A stretch of DNA of 64,000 nt, taken from NCBI GenBank assembly GCA_024231695.1, contig JAAEQF010000587.1, positions 1-64,000 on the forward strand, in the 5' to 3' direction. This stretch comes from FCB group bacterium. GTDB taxonomy: Bacteria > Zixibacteria > MSB-5A5 > GN15 > JAAZOE01. Every line of letters begins with the position of its first letter. The first letter of the stretch is position 1. The translations under genes and the position numbers were made by a program. The notes under the pieces were generated by a model, which saw nothing but the letters and a program-made list of their open reading frames with translations, had not been told where the DNA came from and did not search any database. This document shows, one piece after another, positions 25,756 to 34,536 of the stretch.

Positions 25756-27326
25756 CCGCGATATTCACAGAGGCATATAATTTTACAGAGAGGGATTTTA
25801 CCGCAGCGGATCTGAGGCTCCGGAGTCTCCAAAATTCTGTTTTCCCGGATATGACGGATCCGGATTCGCCAAACTTGATTAACTTGCTTAGGTCGTATTC
25901 TGCATGGATGTTGAGCCGAAATGATTTTTACATATCCAAAGCCGCGAGGGAAAGTTTTATCGCGACAATGCAGGAACGACGATCGGCTATTTATCACGGC
26001 CGGCGTCAGGGGTACACGTTGTCTGGAGCCGTTGCCGCTGCTGCTGATCTTACAGTTACAATCACGAATGGACCGATGCCAGCAAGTGTGACTTTTTCGC
26101 AAGGCGATATTGTAAAAACGCAAGAGGTGCCTATCCCAATAATCGGCGAAATCCAGTCTGAGGTTGTAATTGTTTCTGGAGAAACTACCGCAACTCTGGC
26201 GTGGAAACACGCCCAATCAAAACAGGATACCTACACAAGCACGGGTAAGAGACTCCAATACATGAAGCTACAAAATGCTCCGTATTTGGATGGTAGTGCA
26301 GAGTTTCAAACGGCAGCCGGGACTTGGACTGAGGTGCAAACTTTCCTGAATAGTGGACCGACAGATCGTCACTATAGGGTGATTGTTGATGAGGACGATT
26401 TTGGGTGGATTTATTTTGGAGACGACACAAACGGAGCGATTCCGCTAGGTACTTTCAATATTGATTATGAAATAGGAGGAGGCGAAAGCGGCAACGTTGC
26501 AGCGAACACGCTGACAAAATTTGCTAAAACATATACAGACGCGAACGGCAATCAAGTTGTTTTGACAGTGACCAATGCAGACAAGGCCGCCGGTGGTGAC
26601 AATAGAGAAACCGTCGCAGCGGCGAGGGTCAACATCCCAGAAAACAGGCGGCTTGGAGCTGGAACAATTACGAGGGAAGATTTCGAACTTAGGGCACTGA
26701 CCGTGAACAACGTTGCGAGAGCGCTCATGCTATCGAGTGGTGAGGATTACACCGTACCGGAAAATGAGGGTAGGCTGTATATCGTTCCTAACGGCGGGGG
26801 AACGGCGAGTTCATTGATTTTGGATGCGGTCGAAACATTGATAACCGTCACATACCCCCAACCGATATCATTTACTACTAGTGTCATTTCGGCCAGCTAT
26901 CTATCTGTGGATATCATGGCAGTGATTTATCTTGCTGCGGGGGCTAATGCAACATCGGTAAAAACGGATATTTTGAGTCGATTGAGTCATTATTTCGAGC
27001 CGATTGTTACTAGTGGAAGTCAATATATCGACGAGACAATAACGACGGACGCGGGGCTATCAGTTACGATTGGGATCGGGATGCCCAATCCATTTATTGA
27101 TTTTGGCTATAATTATAAGGACCAAGATGGAAATGCGGAGGGTGAAATACCGCTGAGTGACATTTATAATACTATTAGAGACACCGCCGGTGTTAGGAAA
27201 ATTGGAGATTCAGTGGACGCCTTCCTTTTGAACGGTGATCACTCCGATATTCCGATCAGCAATTACCAATTTCCGTCGCTAGGGGTCGTTACATTGATTA
27301 ACGGTACAACAGGGAATGAAATTTAA
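25752..27326 (+). CDS. Baseplate wedge protein (gpJ-like)
   Basis: A 524-residue protein that overlaps the gp25 gene by four bases. N-terminal helix FTAADLRLRSLQN, then the middle beta part with DDFGWIYFGDDTNGAIPLGTF, GGGESGNVAANTLTKF and VTNADKAAGGDNRETV, which are hallmark segments of Baseplate J-like proteins, and a C-terminal RREDFE/AL part followed by a regulated strand region. It forms the wedge arms with gp25. Normal length for the family. Confidence 0.85.
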   Translation: MTAIFTEAYNFTERDFTAADLRLRSLQNSVFPDMTDPDSPNLINLLRSYSAWMLSRNDFYISKAARESFIATMQERRSAIYHGRRQGYTLSGAVAAAADLTVTITNGPMPASVTFSQGDIVKTQEVPIPIIGEIQSEVVIVSGETTATLAWKHAQSKQDTYTSTGKRLQYMKLQNAPYLDGSAEFQTAAGTWTEVQTFLNSGPTDRHYRVIVDEDDFGWIYFGDDTNGAIPLGTFNIDYEIGGGESGNVAANTLTKFAKTYTDANGNQVVLTVTNADKAAGGDNRETVAAARVNIPENRRLGAGTITREDFELRALTVNNVARALMLSSGEDYTVPENEGRLYIVPNGGGTASSLILDAVETLITVTYPQPISFTTSVISASYLSVDIMAVIYLAAGANATSVKTDILSRLSHYFEPIVTSGSQYIDETITTDAGLSVTIGIGMPNPFIDFGYNYKDQDGNAEGEIPLSDIYNTIRDTAGVRKIGDSVDAFLLNGDHSDIPISNYQFPSLGVVTLINGTTGNEI

Positions 27327-29896
27327 TGGTTTTGGAATTTCAAAACAAAGATTTTTCAATCGCTGGTCCAGGTCCCGGACAAGCCGAAGACTGGATATTG
27401 ACGGCGTTTTTGCAGCTCCCCGGATTCGCCAAATTCAAAGTTTTTGGCGGGCTTTCTTTGGAGGAGACTTTCGAGTGGTATGACGCTTACGCTATTCTAT
27501 GGAGTGGCGTTGAACCATATGATTTCAGTTCAAAACTTGAGTTAACTATCGTAGCCGTCGGGACGACACCGGACAATTATTTTGAAGTTGTGGGAGACGT
27601 GCGAAGGCTACTTCCTCCATCGGCATGTTTCCAGGTGACCGGTACCGTTCCGGATCAAACGAATCTTGATGCTTATTGGATAGTCGAGAGTATCGAGATG
27701 AACGGGGTGAATACCAGAATTTACGTCACCGAGGAAGTGTTGGCCGATGTGCCGGCCGAAATTTATATCCCGCCAATTATCTACTTTAATATTGATAACT
27801 ACGGCTGGGGAGCACGCCTTACGTCAGGCGCGACATACCCGATTGCGCCGTTTACCGGTGGGGAAGTTCTAGAACTTCAAATTAATCACGGTGCAACCCA
27901 GTCAATCACTTTTTCCGGTGGGGAGACGACCGCCCAGAATGTTGTGGATTTATTGAATTCGCAGTTCGTTACATTGTTGATCGATTCCGACGTTGTCGCT
28001 GAGCTTTCAAGCGGTGTACCGATTATAAAAACGAAAGCACAATCAACTGGAAATTATCTACAAGTGCTCGGTGGAACTGCAAACACGTCTTTGCAATTCC
28101 CCACATACGATCATTTTGGATTTGGGCAATTTGCCCAACTTTTTGACATATATTGGGAAGATGCTGCAGCGGTGACAGCTGAGGAATTATCCGCGTATTT
28201 CAAGCAGTACGTCGAACACGGCGATTTCCACGGCCGAGAATCTCAAAGCGGTGGGAATGTCATGGTTAGGTCTGAGAAGGCCGGGGACGTGGCAACGTGC
28301 CAGGTGTGGGGGTACTACGGCGAGATTATGACATTAGCTACTTGGCCGATTGCGGCTAGGTCGCCAGCAAATAACACTCTGAATATTTCCTTTGACGGCG
28401 AGGCACCAGTTGCCGTCGTCATGACTGTAGGAGCTACGACGGCCGAGGAAATCAAGGACGACATCAGGCTCGCTATTGCATCAACGGATTCCAGCGGCGT
28501 TGTCACTATTGCCGATAATGGACAATTAATTATAAGTGGTCCACTAAGTGTGCAGGTTATTTCAGGCACAGCAATAACGGATCTTGGCCTCCATACAAAT
28601 ATTATCTACGGCAATAATCACGCTCACTCAACGTTGGGTTTTACGTCGGATGTCGCGACGGGAAAAGACGAGATTGGCTTTTTTTCGGCGTTTGATATGG
28701 TCGCTGCAATCGCGGCTAATTTCGCAGGTGGAACAACAATCCAGTCCACGTTTGATTCTTTTGAGTGGACAAGCGTTGTGGATAGCCTGGACAGGGCAAC
28801 AACGTTTGAAGCGGCGGTCAAGAGCTGGGCGGAATGGTTACACCGTGGGGCTATCAATTCAGTGACGATTGGATCCAAAACATTCGTTTTTGCGGGGTTA
28901 AAAGAGGATTATTTCTATGTCGGTGTTAAATGCCTCGTTCAGGGATCGACTGGAAACGATAAGGAATATACCGTTGCAACCGTGTCTCAGGGCGGGGGTG
29001 GAACTACCATCACAGTTGTTGAGGACATACCGGACTCGACGGCTGATGGGGAAATTTATCCGCTGATTTTTCCAAACGGAATCGAAGATTTCGACCAAGG
29101 GTGGGATTGTACTTTCTTGAGCAACCCGGACGACCAGCCACACTGGTTTTTTGATGGCGTTTTAGTTGGCGACACGGTGGATTTTCCGCTCAACGTTGCG
29201 TCTAACCGAGATGAGATGTGGATATATGTTGGCTCTGAGACAAACTTGGTACACATCACTATTGCCGCTGGCATTTACGACGACGCTGGCGCTTTAGTAT
29301 CCGAGATGAACGCTAGATTTTCGGCGGCGTCTAGTGCACAGCTTGAATTTTCGGTGCGTGATGAGAGCACAGATAATACGAGTGCTAAAATAGCGTTTGG
29401 ATGGAGTGGCTCAGGGACAGCTGCAGAAGAATTCTTTTTCGTCAACCGTCACGGCCAATATGAAGGGTTGGACATTCGCGAAACTATCGGAATGCTTAAT
29501 TTTGTGAGTGGGATTATTTTAAGAATTAAAGTTCCGTCTCATTGGTTTGAACATGTTGGCGGCGTTCCCCACGGGACGACACCAAATCAATGGGCAGATG
29601 ATACGGAATTATTTGAAGTTGATCCGGATAGTCGGTTTTCATATACAATCCAAACCACTCCAGCTGGTGAAACTGTTGTTATCCCGGAGGGTTCGGATTT
29701 CGCGCTATTTAACAAGGACGTTGCACAAGCCAATTCGGCGTACGAGGCGTTTATTCCGGAGGCGTGGGGCGGTGAATTACTTGAGACGGCCGCAGCAGAT
29801 CCGTCTACATTTTCGGATACATTGACCGTAGCAATATTTGATACAGACCAACCGACGCCAGAAGACGTCGAGGATTTTGAAGAAGGGTGGCCATAA
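27326..29896 (+). CDS. Large baseplate-associated protein with two IN-like domains
   Basis: An 856-residue protein whose ATG overlaps the gpJ stop. Two copies of the recurring beta domain lie at ~178-262 (LELQINHGATQSITF, TTAQNVVDLLNSQ, VLGGTANTSLQF) and ~340-425 (LNISFDGEAPVAVVM, TTAEEIKDDIRLAI, VISGTAITDLGL). The N-terminus is not recognised, the C-terminus is beta-rich. The place between gpJ and the fibre genes is where tail protein I normally lies; here that function is carried by the gene at 34536. Probably a peripheral baseplate or fibre-network protein. Confidence 0.6.
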   Translation: MVLEFQNKDFSIAGPGPGQAEDWILTAFLQLPGFAKFKVFGGLSLEETFEWYDAYAILWSGVEPYDFSSKLELTIVAVGTTPDNYFEVVGDVRRLLPPSACFQVTGTVPDQTNLDAYWIVESIEMNGVNTRIYVTEEVLADVPAEIYIPPIIYFNIDNYGWGARLTSGATYPIAPFTGGEVLELQINHGATQSITFSGGETTAQNVVDLLNSQFVTLLIDSDVVAELSSGVPIIKTKAQSTGNYLQVLGGTANTSLQFPTYDHFGFGQFAQLFDIYWEDAAAVTAEELSAYFKQYVEHGDFHGRESQSGGNVMVRSEKAGDVATCQVWGYYGEIMTLATWPIAARSPANNTLNISFDGEAPVAVVMTVGATTAEEIKDDIRLAIASTDSSGVVTIADNGQLIISGPLSVQVISGTAITDLGLHTNIIYGNNHAHSTLGFTSDVATGKDEIGFFSAFDMVAAIAANFAGGTTIQSTFDSFEWTSVVDSLDRATTFEAAVKSWAEWLHRGAINSVTIGSKTFVFAGLKEDYFYVGVKCLVQGSTGNDKEYTVATVSQGGGGTTITVVEDIPDSTADGEIYPLIFPNGIEDFDQGWDCTFLSNPDDQPHWFFDGVLVGDTVDFPLNVASNRDEMWIYVGSETNLVHITIAAGIYDDAGALVSEMNARFSAASSAQLEFSVRDESTDNTSAKIAFGWSGSGTAAEEFFFVNRHGQYEGLDIRETIGMLNFVSGIILRIKVPSHWFEHVGGVPHGTTPNQWADDTELFEVDPDSRFSYTIQTTPAGETVVIPEGSDFALFNKDVAQANSAYEAFIPEAWGGELLETAAADPSTFSDTLTVAIFDTDQPTPEDVEDFEEGWP

Positions 29897-29897
29897 A

Positions 29898-30590
29898 ATG
29901 AGTGCAACAGACTGGGCAGAGCTTGACGATAGTTTAGCTGGAGTACATGCGAGTGAGACAAATGGTCTTGGTGTCCCTAACGGGGGTGGTTCGCAGATTT
30001 TTGCGTTTAATTCGTTTGACGCCAACCAAATTGGCGCAGCGGGGAGACGGTGCACGATTGATGACTTTGTTCCGATGGCGTCTGGCGGTCGCATATCGGG
30101 GTGTGTTGCTAGGCTTCCAAGTGGCGCGAACACCGGTTTTTCTCCGTTGTTATTTATGAGTCTTTCGGGGACGTCCGTTAACGACAATGCATATATTTTA
30201 GGTCTGGAGGATGCAGATCCTTACCGAATTGTTCTACTGAAAGGATCACCAAATGACGGTATCCCCGACGGCACATATTTGGCTAGGTCGTCAACTCAGT
30301 ACAATATGAGCGACAATCTCTGGCATCATATAAGATTGGACGTCATTCATCAGGGATCAGGTGCAGTGACGCTTGAAGCGTTCCATAGCGATTTAATTGC
30401 AAACCCGTGCACAGCTCCAGTTTGGACGGCGATCGATGGGTTGGCCCAATTCGTAGACGATGCAGTTGGAGCCAATACCGGAACAGTTCCCCTTATCGGC
30501 GGATACACTGGCTTTGCATGTGCGTATATGCAATCAATTGCGACACGCGGAGGCTTTGACCATATTCGAATAGAGAGACAGGTACCTTAA
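29898..30590 (+). CDS. Hypothetical structural protein (concanavalin-like?)
   Basis: ATG 29898 has a GAAGGG site; upstream in-frame ATG 29838 lies in the preceding gene and is disfavoured. The 230 residues are Gly/Ser/Asp-rich with NLWHHIRLDVIHQGSG and a FDHIRIERQ end, a strand order reminiscent of laminin-G/concanavalin-like jelly rolls seen in phage adhesins. That family link is tentative. Located in the baseplate-fibre region, so a virion protein is likely. Confidence 0.55.
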   Translation: MSATDWAELDDSLAGVHASETNGLGVPNGGGSQIFAFNSFDANQIGAAGRRCTIDDFVPMASGGRISGCVARLPSGANTGFSPLLFMSLSGTSVNDNAYILGLEDADPYRIVLLKGSPNDGIPDGTYLARSSTQYNMSDNLWHHIRLDVIHQGSGAVTLEAFHSDLIANPCTAPVWTAIDGLAQFVDDAVGANTGTVPLIGGYTGFACAYMQSIATRGGFDHIRIERQVP

Positions 30591-31027
30591 TGGCGTTGAC
30601 TCCCACGTTGCCGGATAAACCGGATTATCCAGATGCTGTAGTGCGCGAGAATGGATCGTGGTTCGAGCTATCCCTTGGTGTGCTATCAGGTCGGGTACAA
30701 GTCGGTGCCGATTACCACATGATACTCGGTCAGTTGATTTCGACAGAACCTGGAACTATGCTGACGGGAGACTATATTGAAGTCACGCAGGAAAACGTCA
30801 ATTTAACCGGCGTTGATTATATCACGTTTCCAGCGCAAGTTGTCGGACGTGCGATCGAAAATCCAAGTGTTGCGTGGTCTAGTACAATAATAGTAAATAG
30901 TACTGTCTACGGCAGCAAAGAAATTAAAACAGATAAAATTATGAATTGGGCAGACTTTCGTGTGCCTGTATCATTGGTAACAGGTATGGTGGATGTCACA
31001 GTCCGCCTGACTCTAATAGAGGTGTAA
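30590..31027 (+). CDS. Small beta-rich baseplate/fibre protein (hypothetical)
   Basis: A 145-residue protein overlapping the previous stop (TTAATG). It is Val/Thr/Gly/Asp-rich without Cys or helices of note and ends in a run of alternating hydrophobic residues (MVDVTVRLTLIEV). Place just ahead of the repeat-built fibre suggests a fibre connector. Not recognised. Confidence 0.55.
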   Translation: MALTPTLPDKPDYPDAVVRENGSWFELSLGVLSGRVQVGADYHMILGQLISTEPGTMLTGDYIEVTQENVNLTGVDYITFPAQVVGRAIENPSVAWSSTIIVNSTVYGSKEIKTDKIMNWADFRVPVSLVTGMVDVTVRLTLIEV

Positions 31028-31028
31028 C

Positions 31029-33881
31029 GTGGCAGTAATAATAACACCAATGGGGGTTTCGTGGCCGGCCGAATGGACCGACCCTTTTATTGACGAAATA
31101 ACACTCACCATCAATTCAATCGACGCTATGAGGGAAGACGAAGACCTCATGCTGATTGGCGGTGGAGATGTCACATTAGTAGGTGATTTATTCTCCTGGG
31201 CCGCCCCGATATATTTATATTCGACTAGAACCGGAAACTACGCAACAATTGCTATTGGTTCTGTGACGGTTCTAGACGGTCATTCAATTTATTTCACCCC
31301 GGTATCAAGGCCGATGCCGACGGCAGCAGTTTCATTATTATCAGCTGTATCCATACCGGCGGCAGCAATTAGAATAGGTGTTCGAAAAGGAGCAACTGTC
31401 GTTTTGCGTGATAGAGGTGCTGGCGAAATTTCGCCCACATTGGATGACGCCTACAACAACGATGGCGGCGCAGCAACTATCGATGTGGACGCGGGCGATA
31501 TCAATTGGGACGTCACCGGAGCATACTCATTTATCGTTGATTTGACGGCCGCGACTGGCGACGTTGACGGTTTTATTGTTCAAAACACTATGCCTCCTAA
31601 CGGTCAGTCAACGTTATTTCAAGTTATTAAAAACTCGACAAATGATGAAGTCGATTTGTGGGCACGGGTGGGAGACGCGACGGTTAGATCTAAAAACGAC
31701 ATGTTATTAGAAGCGGACGCCGATATGACGCTCGATGCTCGCGGCGTTTCAAAAACGCTTAATGATGCGTCGAACACAACTTTTACAGGTTTAATATCGG
31801 CAGAAACGTCGATTTTTGGGGCACTGAACACCCTGGCCGGTGGCGTTACGTCATTGACTCTCGACGACGCTTACAATAATGACGGCGGCGCAGCGACTAT
31901 CGATGTTGACGCGGGCGATGTCAATTGGGACGTTACTGGGGCGTACTCATTTATAGTTGATCTAACGGCCGCAACTGGTGACGTTGACGGTTTTATTGTC
32001 CAAAACGTCGACCCTCCGAACGGCCAATCGACAATGTTTCGAGTTCTAAAAAATTCGACAAATGACGAAGTCGATCTATGGGCCAAGGTAGGAGACGCGA
32101 CGGTCGAATCTCTAAATGATATGTCGCTAAAAGCGGCAGTTGATATAACGCTCGACGCCCGTGGAGTTTCAAAAACGCTTAACGATGCGTCAAACACAAC
32201 TTTTACGGGTTCGATCTCGGCTCAAACATCAATTTTTGGGGCACTGAACACCCTGGCCGGTGGCGTTACGTCATTGACTCTCGACGACGCTTACAATAAT
32301 GATGGCGGCGCAGCGACTATCGATGTTGACGCGGGCGATGTCAATTGGGACGTTACTGGGGCGTACTCATTTATCATTGATTTGACGGCCGCGACTGGCG
32401 ACGTTGACGGATTTATTGTTCAAAATACCGTTTCACCAAACGGCCAATCAACCATATTTCGAGTTCTGAAAAACTCAACAAATGATGAATTAGATCTGTG
32501 GGCAAAGGTGGGAGACGCGACGGTTGAATCTCTAAATGACATGTCGTTAAAAGCGGCCGTCGATATAACACTCGACGCTCGCGGTGTATCGAAAACGCTT
32601 AACGACGCGTCGAACACAACTTTTACAGGATCGATCTCGGCTCAAACATCGATTTTTGGAGCACTAAATACCTTGGCAGGCGGCGTTACGTCATTGACTC
32701 TCGACGACGCTTACAATAATGACGGCGGCGCAGCGACTATCGATGTTGACGCGGGCGATGTTAATTGGGACGTCACTGGAGCGTATTCATTTATCATTGA
32801 TTTGACGGCCGCAACTGGCGACGTTGACGGTTTTATTGTTCAAAATACCGTTTCGCCGAACGGCCAATCAACGCTATTTAAAGTTCTGAAAAATTCGACG
32901 AATGACGAGGTCGATCTGTGGGCCAAGGTAGGAGACGCGACGGTCGAATCTCTGAATGATATGTCGCTAAAAGCGGCAGTTGATATAACGCTCGACGCCC
33001 GTGGAGTTTCAAAGACGCTTAACGACGCGTCAAACACAACTTTTACGGGTTCGATCTCGGCTCAAACGTCAATATTTGGAGCACTAAACACCCTAGCCGG
33101 CGGCGCCGCTGGAGAAGTCAATACAGCGAGCAATGCTGGTTCTACCGGAGTGGGGCCGTTCGATAATAAAAACGGTGTAGATTTAGAGTTTAGAAACACA
33201 AAATCTGCTAATAATATTTTAACGGTAACATTAGACGGCTCAAATAAAGACGTACTGCACACTATCGTCGAGGGAAATATAGATCATGACGCGTTAGATA
33301 ATTATGTTGCCAACAAACATATCGATTGGACCATTAGCCAAGATCCACCTGTTATCCATACCGATAACTACGAGCATGGTGGTTATACATACGGTATCAT
33401 AGCGACAGCCGCTGCAATGCAAGCGATATCGTCTCCATCAGACGGCGAGTCGTGTTTTTGCACAGAGTTGGGGAGTCCATTTCATTGGCAGGGCAATACT
33501 TGGCAGACGGATAAAAGTATTGAGGTTGTCAATAATTCTGGATATACGGTTTCGGAGGGAGATGTTGTTGTACCTTCGACATCTACCGCAAATTCTGTGA
33601 CTATGACCACGTCATCTAATTATAAATTTGTTGCCGGGACCGTTTTATTGGGCGGGACCAACGGCAGCTATATAACTGTTGCCATAGGTGGTTTTTGGTT
33701 AGTTTATGTTTTAAACGCTTGTAGTCCAGGTCATATGCTAGTCACTTCGACCACGTTGGGAGCTGCGAATAGTGTAGGTGTGACCAATCAGGCGGGATCA
33801 TTTGCCTGCTGTTTTGGATCAAAAAGTAGCTCGCCGGGATATGTTTTGGCGCTAGTTGGTATTCCTAGCGAATTGTTATAA
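31029..33881 (+). CDS. Tail fibre with four 140-residue repeats
   Basis: GTG start after GAGGTG. The 950-residue protein has an N-terminal ~135-residue region, then four tandem copies of a 140-residue unit (each beginning TLDDAYNNDGGAATIDVDAG and ending near IFGALNTLAGG), then a ~255-residue C-terminal part with a Cys-containing distal domain (SCFCTELGSPFHW, and a beta-rich end with ACCFGSK). Each unit has the alternating strands and N-D-x-D-L-W turns of fibre shafts. Copies 2-4 are nearly identical in protein but carry silent base changes. The distal domain is the receptor-binding candidate. Confidence 0.75.
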   Translation: MAVIITPMGVSWPAEWTDPFIDEITLTINSIDAMREDEDLMLIGGGDVTLVGDLFSWAAPIYLYSTRTGNYATIAIGSVTVLDGHSIYFTPVSRPMPTAAVSLLSAVSIPAAAIRIGVRKGATVVLRDRGAGEISPTLDDAYNNDGGAATIDVDAGDINWDVTGAYSFIVDLTAATGDVDGFIVQNTMPPNGQSTLFQVIKNSTNDEVDLWARVGDATVRSKNDMLLEADADMTLDARGVSKTLNDASNTTFTGLISAETSIFGALNTLAGGVTSLTLDDAYNNDGGAATIDVDAGDVNWDVTGAYSFIVDLTAATGDVDGFIVQNVDPPNGQSTMFRVLKNSTNDEVDLWAKVGDATVESLNDMSLKAAVDITLDARGVSKTLNDASNTTFTGSISAQTSIFGALNTLAGGVTSLTLDDAYNNDGGAATIDVDAGDVNWDVTGAYSFIIDLTAATGDVDGFIVQNTVSPNGQSTIFRVLKNSTNDELDLWAKVGDATVESLNDMSLKAAVDITLDARGVSKTLNDASNTTFTGSISAQTSIFGALNTLAGGVTSLTLDDAYNNDGGAATIDVDAGDVNWDVTGAYSFIIDLTAATGDVDGFIVQNTVSPNGQSTLFKVLKNSTNDEVDLWAKVGDATVESLNDMSLKAAVDITLDARGVSKTLNDASNTTFTGSISAQTSIFGALNTLAGGAAGEVNTASNAGSTGVGPFDNKNGVDLEFRNTKSANNILTVTLDGSNKDVLHTIVEGNIDHDALDNYVANKHIDWTISQDPPVIHTDNYEHGGYTYGIIATAAAMQAISSPSDGESCFCTELGSPFHWQGNTWQTDKSIEVVNNSGYTVSEGDVVVPSTSTANSVTMTTSSNYKFVAGTVLLGGTNGSYITVAIGGFWLVYVLNACSPGHMLVTSTTLGAANSVGVTNQAGSFACCFGSKSSSPGYVLALVGIPSELL
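31437..33110 (+). repeat. Four tandem 420-bp coding repeats
   Basis: Units begin at 31437, 31857, 32277 and 32697 and keep the reading frame. Differences between units are mostly third-codon-base changes, so they are old enough to have diverged or are kept in protein by selection. Length change by recombination between units would alter fibre length by 140 residues. Confidence 0.9.
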
Positions 33882-33891
33882 GGAGTAAAAA

Positions 33892-34536
33892 ATGGGACGT
33901 GAAAATAATTTGATAAATTGGACACGATTGAATGGTTTCACCAGTCAATGGGTGGCAAAAGAATCAATTAGTTCTCCAGATTGGTGTGATGCTAATAGCT
34001 GGCCACTAGGAACAACAGACAGCACGTGGAAGGTCACCGCTCAAAGTGTTACGGGGCGTGATAACGATGACAGAATCGTTGTTATGACTAAAGCTATTGT
34101 GACTTTTTGCGGTGCTATTATTCACGATGAGGGGGGAATGTCAGTTGACTATTATGTCGGCGACACAGAAGTTGAAAGTACATTATATTCATCAAGAAAA
34201 GATTTCGAAAAACGAGCGACAAAAGTTTCAATCCAAAATGCGTCTGACGAAAAATCAGGGGTGATAGGCGATGTGTGGCGGTTTGAAATGGATTTTCTAG
34301 AGGAATCAACGCCGTTGATTTTATGGCCTATTTCCATGGGGGCGGCAGATGATGACCCAGTAAAATTGACATCATTTTCTCTAAAAATTGGAGACGATAA
34401 GGCTTACAAAGCAAAAGTTGAACCAAACGGTGAATATGCATTTGTGAGGTATCCTGACATAAGAATTTTCGAATTGCCGTTGACTGACGAAGAACTACAA
34501 GCTCAGCGTGATGCAAAACCAGAAATTATTAAATAA
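33892..34536 (+). CDS. Hypothetical fibre-associated protein
   Basis: A 214-residue protein with AAGGAG before ATG 33892. It is beta-rich with several Trp (LINWTRLNGFTSQWV) and ends in a LTDEELQAQRDAKPEI helix, the latter like the end of small tail fibre assembly proteins. It may be a fibre chaperone or a small fibre part; neither is certain. It is coupled to the next gene by a TAATG junction. Confidence 0.5.
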   Translation: MGRENNLINWTRLNGFTSQWVAKESISSPDWCDANSWPLGTTDSTWKVTAQSVTGRDNDDRIVVMTKAIVTFCGAIIHDEGGMSVDYYVGDTEVESTLYSSRKDFEKRATKVSIQNASDEKSGVIGDVWRFEMDFLEESTPLILWPISMGAADDDPVKLTSFSLKIGDDKAYKAKVEPNGEYAFVRYPDIRIFELPLTDEELQAQRDAKPEIIK

